In this document: positions 7,456 through 15,920 of the stretch, one piece after another | Layout of the letters: each line of letters opens with the position of its first letter | Numbering within the stretch: the first letter of the stretch is position 1 | Source of the DNA: Chloroflexi bacterium ADurb.Bin180 | Lineage (GTDB): Bacteria; Chloroflexota; Anaerolineae; UBA2200 | Length of the DNA stretch: 44,747 nucleotides | Direction: 5' to 3' | Assembly: GCA_002070215.1 (NCBI GenBank) | Contig: MWCV01000020.1 | Coordinates: 1 to 44,747 of the forward strand | Position numbers and translations under genes: made by a program | The notes under the pieces: generated by a model | What the model saw: only the letters and a program-made list of their open reading frames with translations | What the model was told of the DNA's origin: nothing | The model's database searches: none

Positions 7456-8760
7456 TCACTGGGTTGCCTTCTCCAGATCCTGTCGGCTGGTCATCGACAC
7501 CACGCGATTCAGAAAAGCCGCCAGCGAGCCAGCCTGCTCGCGCAGCACCCGCTCGTGAAGCAAGCGCATCTCTGTGCCAATCGGACTCACTGAGGTTGGC
7601 GCGTCACCGTAGGTTCCGTAGAACGCAAAGTAGGCCTGGTTGAGCTTGCGAATGTAGTATCCGTGAGCCACGAACTCTTGCCGGCGCAGTTCCATGTACT
7701 GCTCGGCCTGATCTACCTTTGCAGCGGCCAGCAGCTCATCTACCTTGAGCCTCGTCTGGCGCATCTCGCGCACAAAGCTGAACTGGTCGGGGGAGGCCTG
7801 CTCAGGCGGCGTCGAGGGCGTTTTGGGTGCCGGCGTCACTCCGTAGAACCGCTCAAGGACCCGTTCAGCCACCTCCGACGAGACAATGCCGGCCACCGTT
7901 TCGTTCATGGTGGCAATGTCATAGTCTCGACGGATCCCCAGACCATCGAGAGCGTAGAGAAAGCCCAGCGGAGTGAAAAACATATATTGATGCAGCCACT
8001 CTTCGGCAATGGTCTCGATCGTCCATTCCATCGACGCATCATCGGCGACAAAGGTCGGATAGGTGGCGCCCAGCCCGCCAATTTCGACCACCAACGACGA
8101 GACGCCGAGCGCGTCAACCTGCTCCTCAATCCGGCCTGCGGTATTCACGTCGAGGTTCTCGTCAAGCATAATCTCCCGGATGCTCTCAATCCGTTCGCGG
8201 GGCGACACGATCAAGATCATCGGCGGCCTGGCCAGGCGAAAGTTCATCGGCGGAAACGGTGCAGCCACTCGCACGAATCGGTCCACAGGGTTAAAGATGC
8301 CCAGCTCGTTGTAGATGGCCCGCACTTGACGACCGAGAATCCATTGCACCGCCGCGCGCATTTGTTCGCGTTGCGTCAGTATCTCCTGCCGCGCTTGTTC
8401 AACCTCAGCGCTGCTCATCAGCCGACCATCCGCGTCCGTGACCGCCCCGCCAGGAGTCAACGCACCCAGCTTGCGTCCCAGCAAGAAAAAGCTCTCCACC
8501 ATTGCCCGTTCTGCCTGCTCACTCAACGGGCCCTCAGCAGAGCTAGGCGCCTTGCTCCCCTCGAGCCCGTGGCTGAGCTCCCAGCCCAGCAAGTCGAACT
8601 CGTGTTCCCGCACCGCAGCCCGGATGCCCGAATCGAGCCCCATGCCCTGCGAACAGCCGCCGACAGTGGCAGCCAGCAGCGCCAGGACACAGGCCCAGCG
8701 CAACAGATCCCGTCCTGGCACAACACGGGGCCTGGGCACCCGCGTCATCTCATCGGTCAT
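7456..8760 (-). CDS. Predicted lipoprotein with degenerate gluzincin-like motif
   Basis: The 434-residue product has an N-terminal arginine-rich stretch, a hydrophobic segment and a lipobox ending at Cys36 (TVGGC), so it should be lipid-anchored outside the membrane. A helical middle leads to AEEWLHQ (residues 252-258), followed by a conserved-looking MNETVAGIVSSEV at 285-297. This spacing resembles zinc peptidases with an H-E-x-x-H helix and a downstream glutamate helix. Here the first His is Glu253, so classic zinc chemistry is doubtful. A coiled-coil-like C-terminus follows a Pro-rich linker. I do not recognise the family. It lies 103 bp downstream of the DUF4340 gene. Confidence 0.75.
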   Translation of the reverse strand: MTDEMTRVPRPRVVPGRDLLRWACVLALLAATVGGCSQGMGLDSGIRAAVREHEFDLLGWELSHGLEGSKAPSSAEGPLSEQAERAMVESFFLLGRKLGALTPGGAVTDADGRLMSSAEVEQARQEILTQREQMRAAVQWILGRQVRAIYNELGIFNPVDRFVRVAAPFPPMNFRLARPPMILIVSPRERIESIREIMLDENLDVNTAGRIEEQVDALGVSSLVVEIGGLGATYPTFVADDASMEWTIETIAEEWLHQYMFFTPLGFLYALDGLGIRRDYDIATMNETVAGIVSSEVAERVLERFYGVTPAPKTPSTPPEQASPDQFSFVREMRQTRLKVDELLAAAKVDQAEQYMELRRQEFVAHGYYIRKLNQAYFAFYGTYGDAPTSVSPIGTEMRLLHERVLREQAGSLAAFLNRVVSMTSRQDLEKATQ

Positions 8761-8773
8761 GGACTCGTTGTGC

Positions 8774-8826
8774 CCTCATTGTGCTTTCCAAGTTACGTTG
8801 CAGCTTTACGCGTAGCCTCATTGTGC
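8774..8826. repeat. Two 11-bp direct repeats spaced 42 bp
   Basis: CCTCATTGTGC occurs at 8774-8784 and again at 8816-8826. It lies in the gap between the DUF4340 gene and the lipoprotein gene, 14-66 bp upstream of the lipoprotein start. The 42-bp period equals four helical turns, so both copies face the same side. A regulator-binding pair is possible. Confidence 0.4.
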
Positions 8827-8863
8827 CTACCTCGAACGACGAGTCGTTTCTCCTCGAATTCCT

Positions 8864-9817
8864 CTATAGTTCGGGCGTGGGCGTGGCAGCGGCGGTCAGA
8901 TACGCTGACCTCGCGTTCTCAACCAGCGGCTTGACTGAATACTCGGCCACCCGCACGAAATAGGGTGACGATGACGACTGCAACACATAGCTCCGATCAG
9001 TAGCATCCTGTGCCCCTACGGTCAGTGTTTCCGGATCGCCGTCCTTCCGCTGCACGGTCACCACAGCGAGGGGATGGTCAAGCCCGTACTCGGGCTTGAT
9101 CGTCTTGCCCAGCGGCGCCTGCAGCATCACCGCAGCCACACGGGTGACGGTCGTCTTCACCGCATCGTCATTCTGCGTTTCACCGTCCGCCAGATCAGCC
9201 AGCGTCCATTTGCCGGCCGTGTCGTGATTGAGCGTCACCTGCCCCGACGCGTTCGTGATCACCACCGATGAGATCTGGTCCTCGGGCACCGACACAAACG
9301 CCGTGTCAACCCAGGAAGCGGCAGTCGTACCCAGATCCCAGGACGAAAGCTGGCCAGCAAGATAGGTCTCGTCCTTGCCGTCCAGGCGCACGTGAGTGGC
9401 GCCATAGCTCGGCGACGACCCCAGGAACAGGACATAGGTGTTGCCAGCCGACGTCTTGATCTCGATGCGCCGAACATAGTCATCGGCCGAGACCTGGAGC
9501 CTCTTCTGGCTGGAAGCGGTGCGCGTGATGAGGCGCCTGGTGTCGATGGCGAGCAGTTTGCTCAGGGCGTCTTTCACTTTGGTATCATTGGCCGGGTAGT
9601 CGTCTGCTGCAGGGAGAGACCAGACCCCATCGACGCGGTGCAGTTCTATTCGGCCCGACTCGCGACCGTCGACGATCAGGCTGGTGACATTGTCGGCAGC
9701 CACGCCAGCCAGCAGCACTTCACCGCCGCCGCTGATCTTGCCCGGACGAAGCAGGACTATGCTCAGGATCACCTGAAACACCAGCAAGGCAATGAGAATG
9801 CGCTGTGTGCGGTTCAT
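8864..9817 (-). CDS. DUF4340 domain protein, partner of GldF-GldG exporter
   Basis: The 317-residue protein has an N-terminal membrane anchor (RILIALLVFQVILSIVLL). Repeated beta-rich modules follow, containing WSLPAADDYPAN, LTVGAQDATDRSYV and similar strings typical of DUF4340. GGAGGTGC precedes the ATG at 9817, which overlaps the stop of the GldF-GldG gene in ATGA. In many bacteria DUF4340 proteins sit directly after GldG-type genes and are presumed to form an extracytoplasmic part of the same complex. I take the same role here. The C-terminus ends in a short Thr/Pro tail. Confidence 0.88.
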   Translation of the reverse strand: MNRTQRILIALLVFQVILSIVLLRPGKISGGGEVLLAGVAADNVTSLIVDGRESGRIELHRVDGVWSLPAADDYPANDTKVKDALSKLLAIDTRRLITRTASSQKRLQVSADDYVRRIEIKTSAGNTYVLFLGSSPSYGATHVRLDGKDETYLAGQLSSWDLGTTAASWVDTAFVSVPEDQISSVVITNASGQVTLNHDTAGKWTLADLADGETQNDDAVKTTVTRVAAVMLQAPLGKTIKPEYGLDHPLAVVTVQRKDGDPETLTVGAQDATDRSYVLQSSSSPYFVRVAEYSVKPLVENARSAYLTAAATPTPEL

Positions 9818-12702
9818 CGCTGCACCTCCCGATCTGCGCCAGTTGGTTCGACTTGTGGCAGCAGCGTCAACGGCGTCCGACTCTGCCGATGAAGATTCCA
9901 GACCGCGCCGATGATCACCAGCGCCAGGAGAGCCACGGCATAGTTGGCCACCTCCCACATCGATTGCGTCTTTTCGCTCAGCGCTCGGAGAACTCGCGCC
10001 CCGGTTCCCCGCGCCCGGATCGTCAGCAGGTCCAAATCCTCCGTGGACCAGGCCACAGCATTCTGTACCAGCTTAAGGCTGTTAATGTATCTGTCACCAG
10101 AGAAGCTGGCCGAAATCTGAAAGACTACATCGTCAAGGAAGGCGGCACTCCCGATCACTACCAGCCGCGCCGAGTCCGGAGATGTCTCAATGGTACCCGT
10201 AGTCAGGTCCACCGGAGCCTCCGATGTCCCTGCCAGAGGCGAAGCCTTGCCCTTGAAGTAGCTCTCAAAGCTGCCCTGCTCTGCCACGGCCAACGTGCGG
10301 CTCTGCTTGTTGCTACCCTCCGCAAAGCCGGCCTGCGGATACTTGTCCAGGTCCGGCTGAATGTTGGTATCGGTGGTCGTCCACGAGCGAGCGGTTGACT
10401 TGAGCAAGGCAGTCACCGCTCGACCCTGGCTCTTGCCCTCGTCAACCGTGAGAGGCGACACCCAGTTGAGCGTCACCGCAGGCAAACCAGAGACTATGGC
10501 ATGGTTCGCGGCCATGCCATCCGTGCGCACATCAACAAAGAACGGATAGTTGAGCGCACGGATCTCCTGGATCTGCATACCCGAGACGTTGCGCGCCACT
10601 TGAACCGGGAAAGGTTCGTTCTGCGGGTCCATCACCAGCGACTGCTCAACGCCAATGCCGTAGCTGGCCAGCATGTCGCGCAGGTTATCGACCAGCGGCT
10701 CCATGGCCAGACTCGTTCCGTAATAGTCCAGCCCCAGCTTGTAATTGCCCGCGGCAACGATTACCGCTCCGCCCCTCATCAGGTACTGGTCTACGGCGAA
10801 CCTGGCCTTGTCGTCCAAGCCCTGCGGTGCCACCACAAACAACACGTCTACGTCAGCCGGGACCGTCCCAGCCCTGAGGTCCACTGACCGAACTTCATAC
10901 TCCTGGGCCAGATACGACCTGAGCTGGTTCCAGGTGGAGAGCGGTTGTTGCTGCTGCCCGTACATGTTGGTCGTTGGCTTCTCCGAGGGCGTCCAGAGGC
11001 CCACCACCTTGAGAAATCCTGGTGATGCGCGCTTGATGGCCGACTCGATCGCCGTTCGCACTTCGGATTCAGACCAGCCGCCTGACGGTGCAACCACCTG
11101 CGCCTTGGAACCCACCTCGAGCACCAGATACAGGTAGTAGCTCTGGCTCGAGAACAGCGAGACAGCGATGGGTTGCAGCCCATATCTGTCATACAGGGTC
11201 TTGCGCGTGACACTGCTCCCGGCGCTGTCGGGATCGACCTGAGTGTAGGTCAGTTTTCCGGCGGCGCTCTTCTGAAGGTCGCTGACCACTTTCTGCACCG
11301 TTTGCGGCACGCCCGAGAGCGACGCCGGCAGCGTACTGGGTGTGATGTACCCGACAAGTCTGGCTGGCTCGCTCAGCCCGGCCAGCGCTGCGTCCACACT
11401 CTGGAACCCGTAGACCACCTTCTTGATGGTGCGGGTCAGGTCGTACTCCAGGTTCTTGAGACGGACGTTGAGCGACCCGTCACTCGAGGACTCGACCTCA
11501 ATCAGGTCCTGGAAGGTGAGCACTTCATTCTGATCCCCGTACCTGATAAGGATGTCAAAGTACGAGTTGATGATGCTGGACTCGTACCTCCCCGCTATCT
11601 GAAAGGGGGTCGGCCTGATGCCATAGGTTTGATTGGCTTCCGCCTCCTTGTCGGCGTCCTTCGCCGGGTCGACGAGCTCGAGCTGAACGCGGCCGCCGGA
11701 CGCCACCTTGTACTCTTCCAGGGTGTCTCTGATAGTCGGCACCAGAGGCGCCAGCAACGGGTGGGTCTTTTCGCTAAAGTACCCGCGGATGAGCAGAGGC
11801 TCCTGCAGGGTCGAGAGTAGTTCTCGTGTGGTCTCCGACAGGGTGTACTCGTGGCCAGCAGTGAGATCTAGCCTGAGCCCACGGAGTGGATAGGCCCACG
11901 CGTTGGCCAGGACCAGATTCGCCACCAGAAGCAGTGAGGTCAGCGTGGTGGAACGTCGCTGGACTGCTGTTGCGGCGCCGTGACTCCAGCTCTTGCTCGA
12001 TAGCGACAGAACGTTAAGTGTGAGGAAACTGGCGCACAATGTCAGGTAGTACAGCAAGTCGCGCAAGTCCACCACGCCGCGCTGGATGCTCTCAAAACGG
12101 CTGCCCGGCGCCAGCGCACGCAGCAGGTCGCCCACAGTCTGCCCGACAAAGGTGGCCAGCCCGCCGCTCCCGAGGAGGTATAGGATCCCACACAGCAACG
12201 CTGTCGAGATGAGCGCCACAATCTGGTTGTCGGTGCGCGATGAGACCAATAGCCCGATGGCGGCGTAGGCACCGGCGAGCAGGAGCGCTGCCAGATAGCC
12301 ACCCAGCACTGGTCCCCAGTCAAGATTACCCAGAAAGGCCACCGTGATCGGCAGGAACAGAGTGAGCCCCAGCGAAATCGCCACCAGACCGAGAACCGCC
12401 ACGAACTTGCCCAGGACGAGTTGCGCTCTCTGCACTGGCAACGTCATCAGCAGCTCGAGCGTACCCGAGCGCTGCTCCTCGCTCCACTGCCTCATGGTGA
12501 GGGCAGCCACCAAAAAGATCATCAGCACCGGCATCCAGCGAAACAGCGGGCGGACGTCGGCGATGCCCCTCGCGAAAAAGGTCTCCACCCAGAAGAACGA
12601 AAACAGGGTGATCGCCAGGAAGGTGCCGACAAAGATGAGCGCCATCGGCGAGCCAAAGTATCCCTGAAGTTCCTTGCGTGCAATTGCTACTACCTGTCTC
12701 AT
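9814..12702 (-). CDS. GldF-GldG fusion: ABC-2 permease joined to ABC auxiliary domain
   Basis: This 962-residue membrane protein fuses two usually separate proteins. Residues 1-240 form an ABC-2 permease of the GldF/NosY type, with about six spans and the coupling motif EEQRSGTLELLMTLPV. After a linker, about 255-930 form a GldG-type region (ABC_transp_aux): an extracytoplasmic Rossmann-like domain containing DLTAGHEYTLSETTRELL and IRGYFSEKTHP. A last membrane span lies near the C-terminus. AAGGAG lies five bases before the ATG at 12702, so I prefer this to the GTG at 12708. It is flanked by its ATPase upstream and DUF4340 downstream. In Bacteroidota, GldAFG supports gliding. In non-gliding bacteria the substrate is unknown. 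Confidence 0.9.
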   Translation of the reverse strand: MRQVVAIARKELQGYFGSPMALIFVGTFLAITLFSFFWVETFFARGIADVRPLFRWMPVLMIFLVAALTMRQWSEEQRSGTLELLMTLPVQRAQLVLGKFVAVLGLVAISLGLTLFLPITVAFLGNLDWGPVLGGYLAALLLAGAYAAIGLLVSSRTDNQIVALISTALLCGILYLLGSGGLATFVGQTVGDLLRALAPGSRFESIQRGVVDLRDLLYYLTLCASFLTLNVLSLSSKSWSHGAATAVQRRSTTLTSLLLVANLVLANAWAYPLRGLRLDLTAGHEYTLSETTRELLSTLQEPLLIRGYFSEKTHPLLAPLVPTIRDTLEEYKVASGGRVQLELVDPAKDADKEAEANQTYGIRPTPFQIAGRYESSIINSYFDILIRYGDQNEVLTFQDLIEVESSSDGSLNVRLKNLEYDLTRTIKKVVYGFQSVDAALAGLSEPARLVGYITPSTLPASLSGVPQTVQKVVSDLQKSAAGKLTYTQVDPDSAGSSVTRKTLYDRYGLQPIAVSLFSSQSYYLYLVLEVGSKAQVVAPSGGWSESEVRTAIESAIKRASPGFLKVVGLWTPSEKPTTNMYGQQQQPLSTWNQLRSYLAQEYEVRSVDLRAGTVPADVDVLFVVAPQGLDDKARFAVDQYLMRGGAVIVAAGNYKLGLDYYGTSLAMEPLVDNLRDMLASYGIGVEQSLVMDPQNEPFPVQVARNVSGMQIQEIRALNYPFFVDVRTDGMAANHAIVSGLPAVTLNWVSPLTVDEGKSQGRAVTALLKSTARSWTTTDTNIQPDLDKYPQAGFAEGSNKQSRTLAVAEQGSFESYFKGKASPLAGTSEAPVDLTTGTIETSPDSARLVVIGSAAFLDDVVFQISASFSGDRYINSLKLVQNAVAWSTEDLDLLTIRARGTGARVLRALSEKTQSMWEVANYAVALLALVIIGAVWNLHRQSRTPLTLLPQVEPTGADREVQR

Positions 12703-12726
12703 CATCACTCCTTGGGCTCGGTTGTC

Positions 12727-13653
12727 CTATGCTGCCGTTGCCAGGTCGTTGAATACGCTTTCAAGCGTGCGGACATCCCGGCGCAGCTCCCGCAGCCCCC
12801 ATCCCTGTTCTCGCGCCAGGTCGTATATCGCCGGGCAGATGTCTTTCTGGCCTCGCCTGCGCCCCAGTATCCGGTACGACGCGTACCCTTCAGGCGTCTC
12901 GAGGTACTGCACATCCTTCACACCGGTCAATGCCTTCAACAGCGTTTCTGCGCCATTCGCTTTCCTAGTCAAAACCAGCAGAGCGTTCGGCGTGGCCGCA
13001 AGGTCAGCAAGTCGCGCATCGGTCTTGACCTGGCCATTCAGCAGAATGATCACCCGGTCGCAGAGTGCCTCGACTTCTGACAGAATGTGCGTCGAGAACA
13101 GGACGGTGCTGTGCCTGGCCATGCCTCGAATCAGCCGGCGTATCTCCACGACCTGCGTCGGGTCCAGCCCCAGCGTCGGCTCATCAAGGATCAGCAGTCT
13201 GGGCCGATGCAGGATGGCCTGAGCGAGGCCCACCCGCTGACGAAAGCCCTTGCTCAGCGTGCCAATATCCCTGGCGAGGTGGTCCTGCAGATTGGTGGCA
13301 TAGACAGCCTCAGAAAGGCGCGCCATCTGGTCTTGCGCTGGGATCTGCCGTAGCTCGGCCATGAGCAGCATATAGTCCTGGATGGACAGCTCGGGATAGA
13401 GCGGAGCGTTCTCCGGCAAATAGCCAATCAAGGCCTGTACCTGCCTTGTCTGGGTGAGCACGTCCAGGCCGCCGATCCTGACCGAGCCTTCATCGGGCTG
13501 TAGGTAGCCGGTGAGGATCTTCATGATCGTCGTCTTGCCGGCACCGTTGGGCCCGAGCAGGCCAACTACCTCGCCTTCGGCGATTTCAAAGCTCACGCCG
13601 CGCAGTGCTTCGACGGCACCGTAGTTCTTCTTCAGTTCTGATACCTGCAACAT
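12727..13653 (-). CDS. ABC transporter ATP-binding protein (GldA-like)
   Basis: The 308-residue ATPase carries a Walker A (GPNGAGKTT), an ABC signature region (TLSKGFRQRVGLAQAI), a Walker B (LLILDEPTLGLDP) and a switch His (STHILSE). The C-terminal 80 residues match GldA/CcmA-type proteins. The real start is the ATG at 13653, preceded by GGAGGG; the open frame further upstream contains the promoter. The start of the fused permease lies 24 bp after its stop, so this ATPase, the permease and the DUF4340 protein should form one complex at the cytoplasmic membrane. Confidence 0.93.
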   Translation of the reverse strand: MLQVSELKKNYGAVEALRGVSFEIAEGEVVGLLGPNGAGKTTIMKILTGYLQPDEGSVRIGGLDVLTQTRQVQALIGYLPENAPLYPELSIQDYMLLMAELRQIPAQDQMARLSEAVYATNLQDHLARDIGTLSKGFRQRVGLAQAILHRPRLLILDEPTLGLDPTQVVEIRRLIRGMARHSTVLFSTHILSEVEALCDRVIILLNGQVKTDARLADLAATPNALLVLTRKANGAETLLKALTGVKDVQYLETPEGYASYRILGRRRGQKDICPAIYDLAREQGWGLRELRRDVRTLESVFNDLATAA

Positions 13654-13693
13654 ACGATTACCCTCCGTGTGTTCCGGGTCCGAAACCTCCAGA

Positions 13694-13722
13694 AATGTAG
13701 GCAAAGCCAGCGAATTTGTCAA
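13694..13722 (-). promoter_or_regulatory. Consensus sigma-70 promoter of the GldA-GldFG-DUF4340 operon
   Basis: Read on the minus strand, TTGACA (13722-13717) and TACATT (13699-13694) are separated by 17 bp. Transcription would start about 34 nt before the ATG at 13653. Confidence 0.8.
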
Positions 13723-13886
13723 GGATGGTCAGCGTCGTGCTTCGCGTCGAGACCAACATCGCCCGGAACGGGTGCGTGGTCGTGGAACTTTACCTGTGCT
13801 GACAACTGCTCTCGCGAGGTGAGCGGCTGGCCATTTGCTCGACCACCAAGATACCTGACGCCAGTTCGCGCTCCCTGTCCCCTTCT

Positions 13887-14240
13887 CTAGCCTGGCAATT
13901 CGGGCAGCAGGCCTCGCAACGCCAGCGCCAGGTCAGCGGCCTCGAGGTCAGCAACCGTCGAAGCAACCCTAAGCCGACCTCGAGTGTCGCAGCCCGGTGA
14001 GTAGGGGCTCGCATGGGCGACGGTGCGTCCGGCCGTAGTCTGGAGCCAGGCTCCCTCTGTTGCCCAGTCGATGCACCTGAACTCGGGGCACGATACGTCA
14101 AAGCTGCAATTCCTCATTCTGGCCGCGAACAGGTCGGTAGCCTTGCGGTTTCCATCGCGTCCAACAGGTCGCGTCGGGATGTCGAGGCAGAACCTCTCCA
14201 GTAAATCACTGGCGAGCTCGATCAGCCGCTGTCCCTTCAC
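13887..14240 (-). pseudogene. Truncated M28-family aminopeptidase, N-terminal remnant
   Basis: The 117-residue frame resembles the start of bacterial M28 zinc aminopeptidases: RPVGRDGNRKATDLFAA, then a beta strand, SPYSPGC, and VASTVADLEAADLALALRG. Intact relatives continue for several hundred residues with the metal ligands, which are all missing here; the frame ends at LPELPG-stop. The GTG at 14240, with GGAGG six bases upstream, is the likely original start, 10 bp after the acetyltransferase stop. No remainder of the gene is recognisable in 13654-13886. I read this as a decaying gene, though a short functional derivative cannot be excluded. Confidence 0.6.
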
Positions 14241-14250
14241 GTTGCCTCCG

Positions 14251-15063
14251 TCATCTCCCTTCGCACAGATAGGTACTGAATTTGCCATACTCTCGAAAAC
14301 CGAGCCGGCGGTAGAGCGGTGCCCCTTCTGCCGATGCGCGCAGCACCGCCCACCGGTAACCCATCTCCCTGGCCAGTTGCAGGGCCTTCAGGGTCATTGC
14401 CGTGCCGATACCTTGCTTACGTGCGTCCTGCAACGTGGCGACGCCATACAACCCGGCCACGCCCGCCCCCAGCACCACACAGGCAGTGGACACCGGTTCA
14501 TTCCCCAGCCAGCCGAGGTAACAGCGCATTGCCGAGTCAGGCTCCAGCGACAGTCTGGTATAGCACCGGGCACCGTGGGTGACGATGCCGCTCGGCCTGC
14601 TGTTCGCTTTGCACACCAGCTTCCACCAGGTTGTCAATCCATCCACAGACGATACCTGCCGGAAGCGGAATCCGCCAATAGGCGATGGCACAGGCAGCAG
14701 CTCGAGCTCCGCGGCCATTCCGGGTTGCTCCTCGCCGGACCGCCAGCCCAGCGCCGTCAGACGTGAGCCCAGATCGCACGGTCTCGAAAGAGGGCCGATC
14801 CACCAAAGCAGCGGCACCCCTTTGAGGCGACCGCGCCGCATCACTTCGGCAATCACTCGGTCGCAATCCCCGGGCGGGAGCTGTGCGCGGTGCACGGTAT
14901 TGAACGTAGCATACCCGAGTTCGGACAGGGTCCACAGCATGTCCGGGTCGTCGTGCACTTCGACCTCCGGACACAGTCGATAAAGCAGGTATCGCGCCAG
15001 CATATTGCCCTCAATCGCCGCCACGACGTCAGCATCAGTTGGGTCGGTCAAGATGGTGAACAT
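14251..15063 (-). CDS. Two-part GNAT acetyltransferase
   Basis: The 270-residue product ends in a GNAT domain: TACVVLGAGVAGLYGVAT, then DARKQGIGTAMTLKALQLA (the acetyl-CoA loop, Q-G-I-G-T) and the closing EGAPLYRRLGFREYG. The N-terminal half is a poorly conserved GNAT-like lobe, as in two-domain members of the superfamily. The start is uncertain. I use the ATG at 15063 because the recognisable domain begins there (FTILTDPTDADVV). No good Shine-Dalgarno is visible, and an in-frame ATG at 15111 or TTG at 15135 is possible. The gene is divergent from the FG-GAP lipoprotein gene. The substrate is unknown. Confidence 0.8.
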   Translation of the reverse strand: MFTILTDPTDADVVAAIEGNMLARYLLYRLCPEVEVHDDPDMLWTLSELGYATFNTVHRAQLPPGDCDRVIAEVMRRGRLKGVPLLWWIGPLSRPCDLGSRLTALGWRSGEEQPGMAAELELLPVPSPIGGFRFRQVSSVDGLTTWWKLVCKANSRPSGIVTHGARCYTRLSLEPDSAMRCYLGWLGNEPVSTACVVLGAGVAGLYGVATLQDARKQGIGTAMTLKALQLAREMGYRWAVLRASAEGAPLYRRLGFREYGKFSTYLCEGR

Positions 15064-15148
15064 TCCAGTCGGGCCAGCACAATCTCGCGGCGCATGCCTT
15101 GGGAACCTCATCAGTGCACGGGGCGTCTCTGCCAATGAAAGGAGATGT

Positions 15149-15883
15149 ATGAATCCTGATCACAGGACTGCGCACGCCATTATACTCCTGATTGCCCTTG
15201 TCTCGCTTCTGTCGTCGTCGTGCTCCCGGTTCACAGCTACGCCGACCACCACAACTGCCACGACGGCACCCCCAACCACGATCCGGCCAGTGGCGACCCA
15301 CACCCCTCAAGCAGTTCCTACCTTCACACCCGCGCCGGCCATCGACGCGAGTGCGCTGACACCGCACCTGCCTGCGGACGCAACGGTCATCGCAATGGAT
15401 CAAGTGAGCCCGGCCAATCAAGGGCAACAGCTCGCGGTGGCTTTGCTGGGTTACGGCCGCTCATCTGATGGGCTGGAGTATGATCACATCGAACTGGCCG
15501 TGTTCGATGTCGGCAGACCGACAATCTCCTCCCCGATCTGGACCAGCGGCCCAACCTTGGGCCACCGCGCCGGGGCCCTTCAAGTTCGCGACATCAACGG
15601 AGATGGCGTGGCGGAGGTGCTCTCGCTGCAGTCGACTGGCGCGTCGGGAGAGATGCTCTACGTGCTCGGGTTGGCGTCGGGCACTCCGCGCTGGCTGAAA
15701 CCGTCTGGAGGCAAGTTCGACGGCCTGGACTACTTCGGGGAGGCTGGCGTGAGGTTGGAGGATCTCGATCACGATGGCCTGCCCGAGATTCTGGCCTCCT
15801 ACGGCCCCGCCGCAACGAGTACGGATGTCTACCGCTGGGACGGGTCCAGGTACGTCTTTGGCATCACTCTGCTTGACAAGTGA
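15149..15883 (+). CDS. Lipoprotein with FG-GAP/VCBS-like calcium-binding repeats
   Basis: The 244-residue product begins with a signal sequence ending LLSSSC, a slightly atypical lipobox. A Thr/Pro-rich linker of about 40 residues follows, typical of surface lipoproteins in this kind of genome. The folded part holds two beta-propeller blade signatures with Asp-rich calcium loops, RDINGDGVAEVLSL and LEDLDHDGLPEILASY. Such integrin-alpha-like repeats bind calcium and mediate surface interactions. AAGGAG lies five bases upstream of the ATG at 15149. The gene stands alone and converges on the S66 peptidase gene. Confidence 0.82.
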   Translation: MNPDHRTAHAIILLIALVSLLSSSCSRFTATPTTTTATTAPPTTIRPVATHTPQAVPTFTPAPAIDASALTPHLPADATVIAMDQVSPANQGQQLAVALLGYGRSSDGLEYDHIELAVFDVGRPTISSPIWTSGPTLGHRAGALQVRDINGDGVAEVLSLQSTGASGEMLYVLGLASGTPRWLKPSGGKFDGLDYFGEAGVRLEDLDHDGLPEILASYGPAATSTDVYRWDGSRYVFGITLLDK

Positions 15884-15920
15884 GAGGAGCCTATGCTGCG
15901 TCTGCAGTGAGAGCCGGTGT

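Noticed and set aside
7663-8934. A 423-codon plus-strand open frame over the lipoprotein gene
   Set aside because: It is the antisense shadow of the lipoprotein; its translation is His/Arg-rich without any family motif, and it has no ribosome site.
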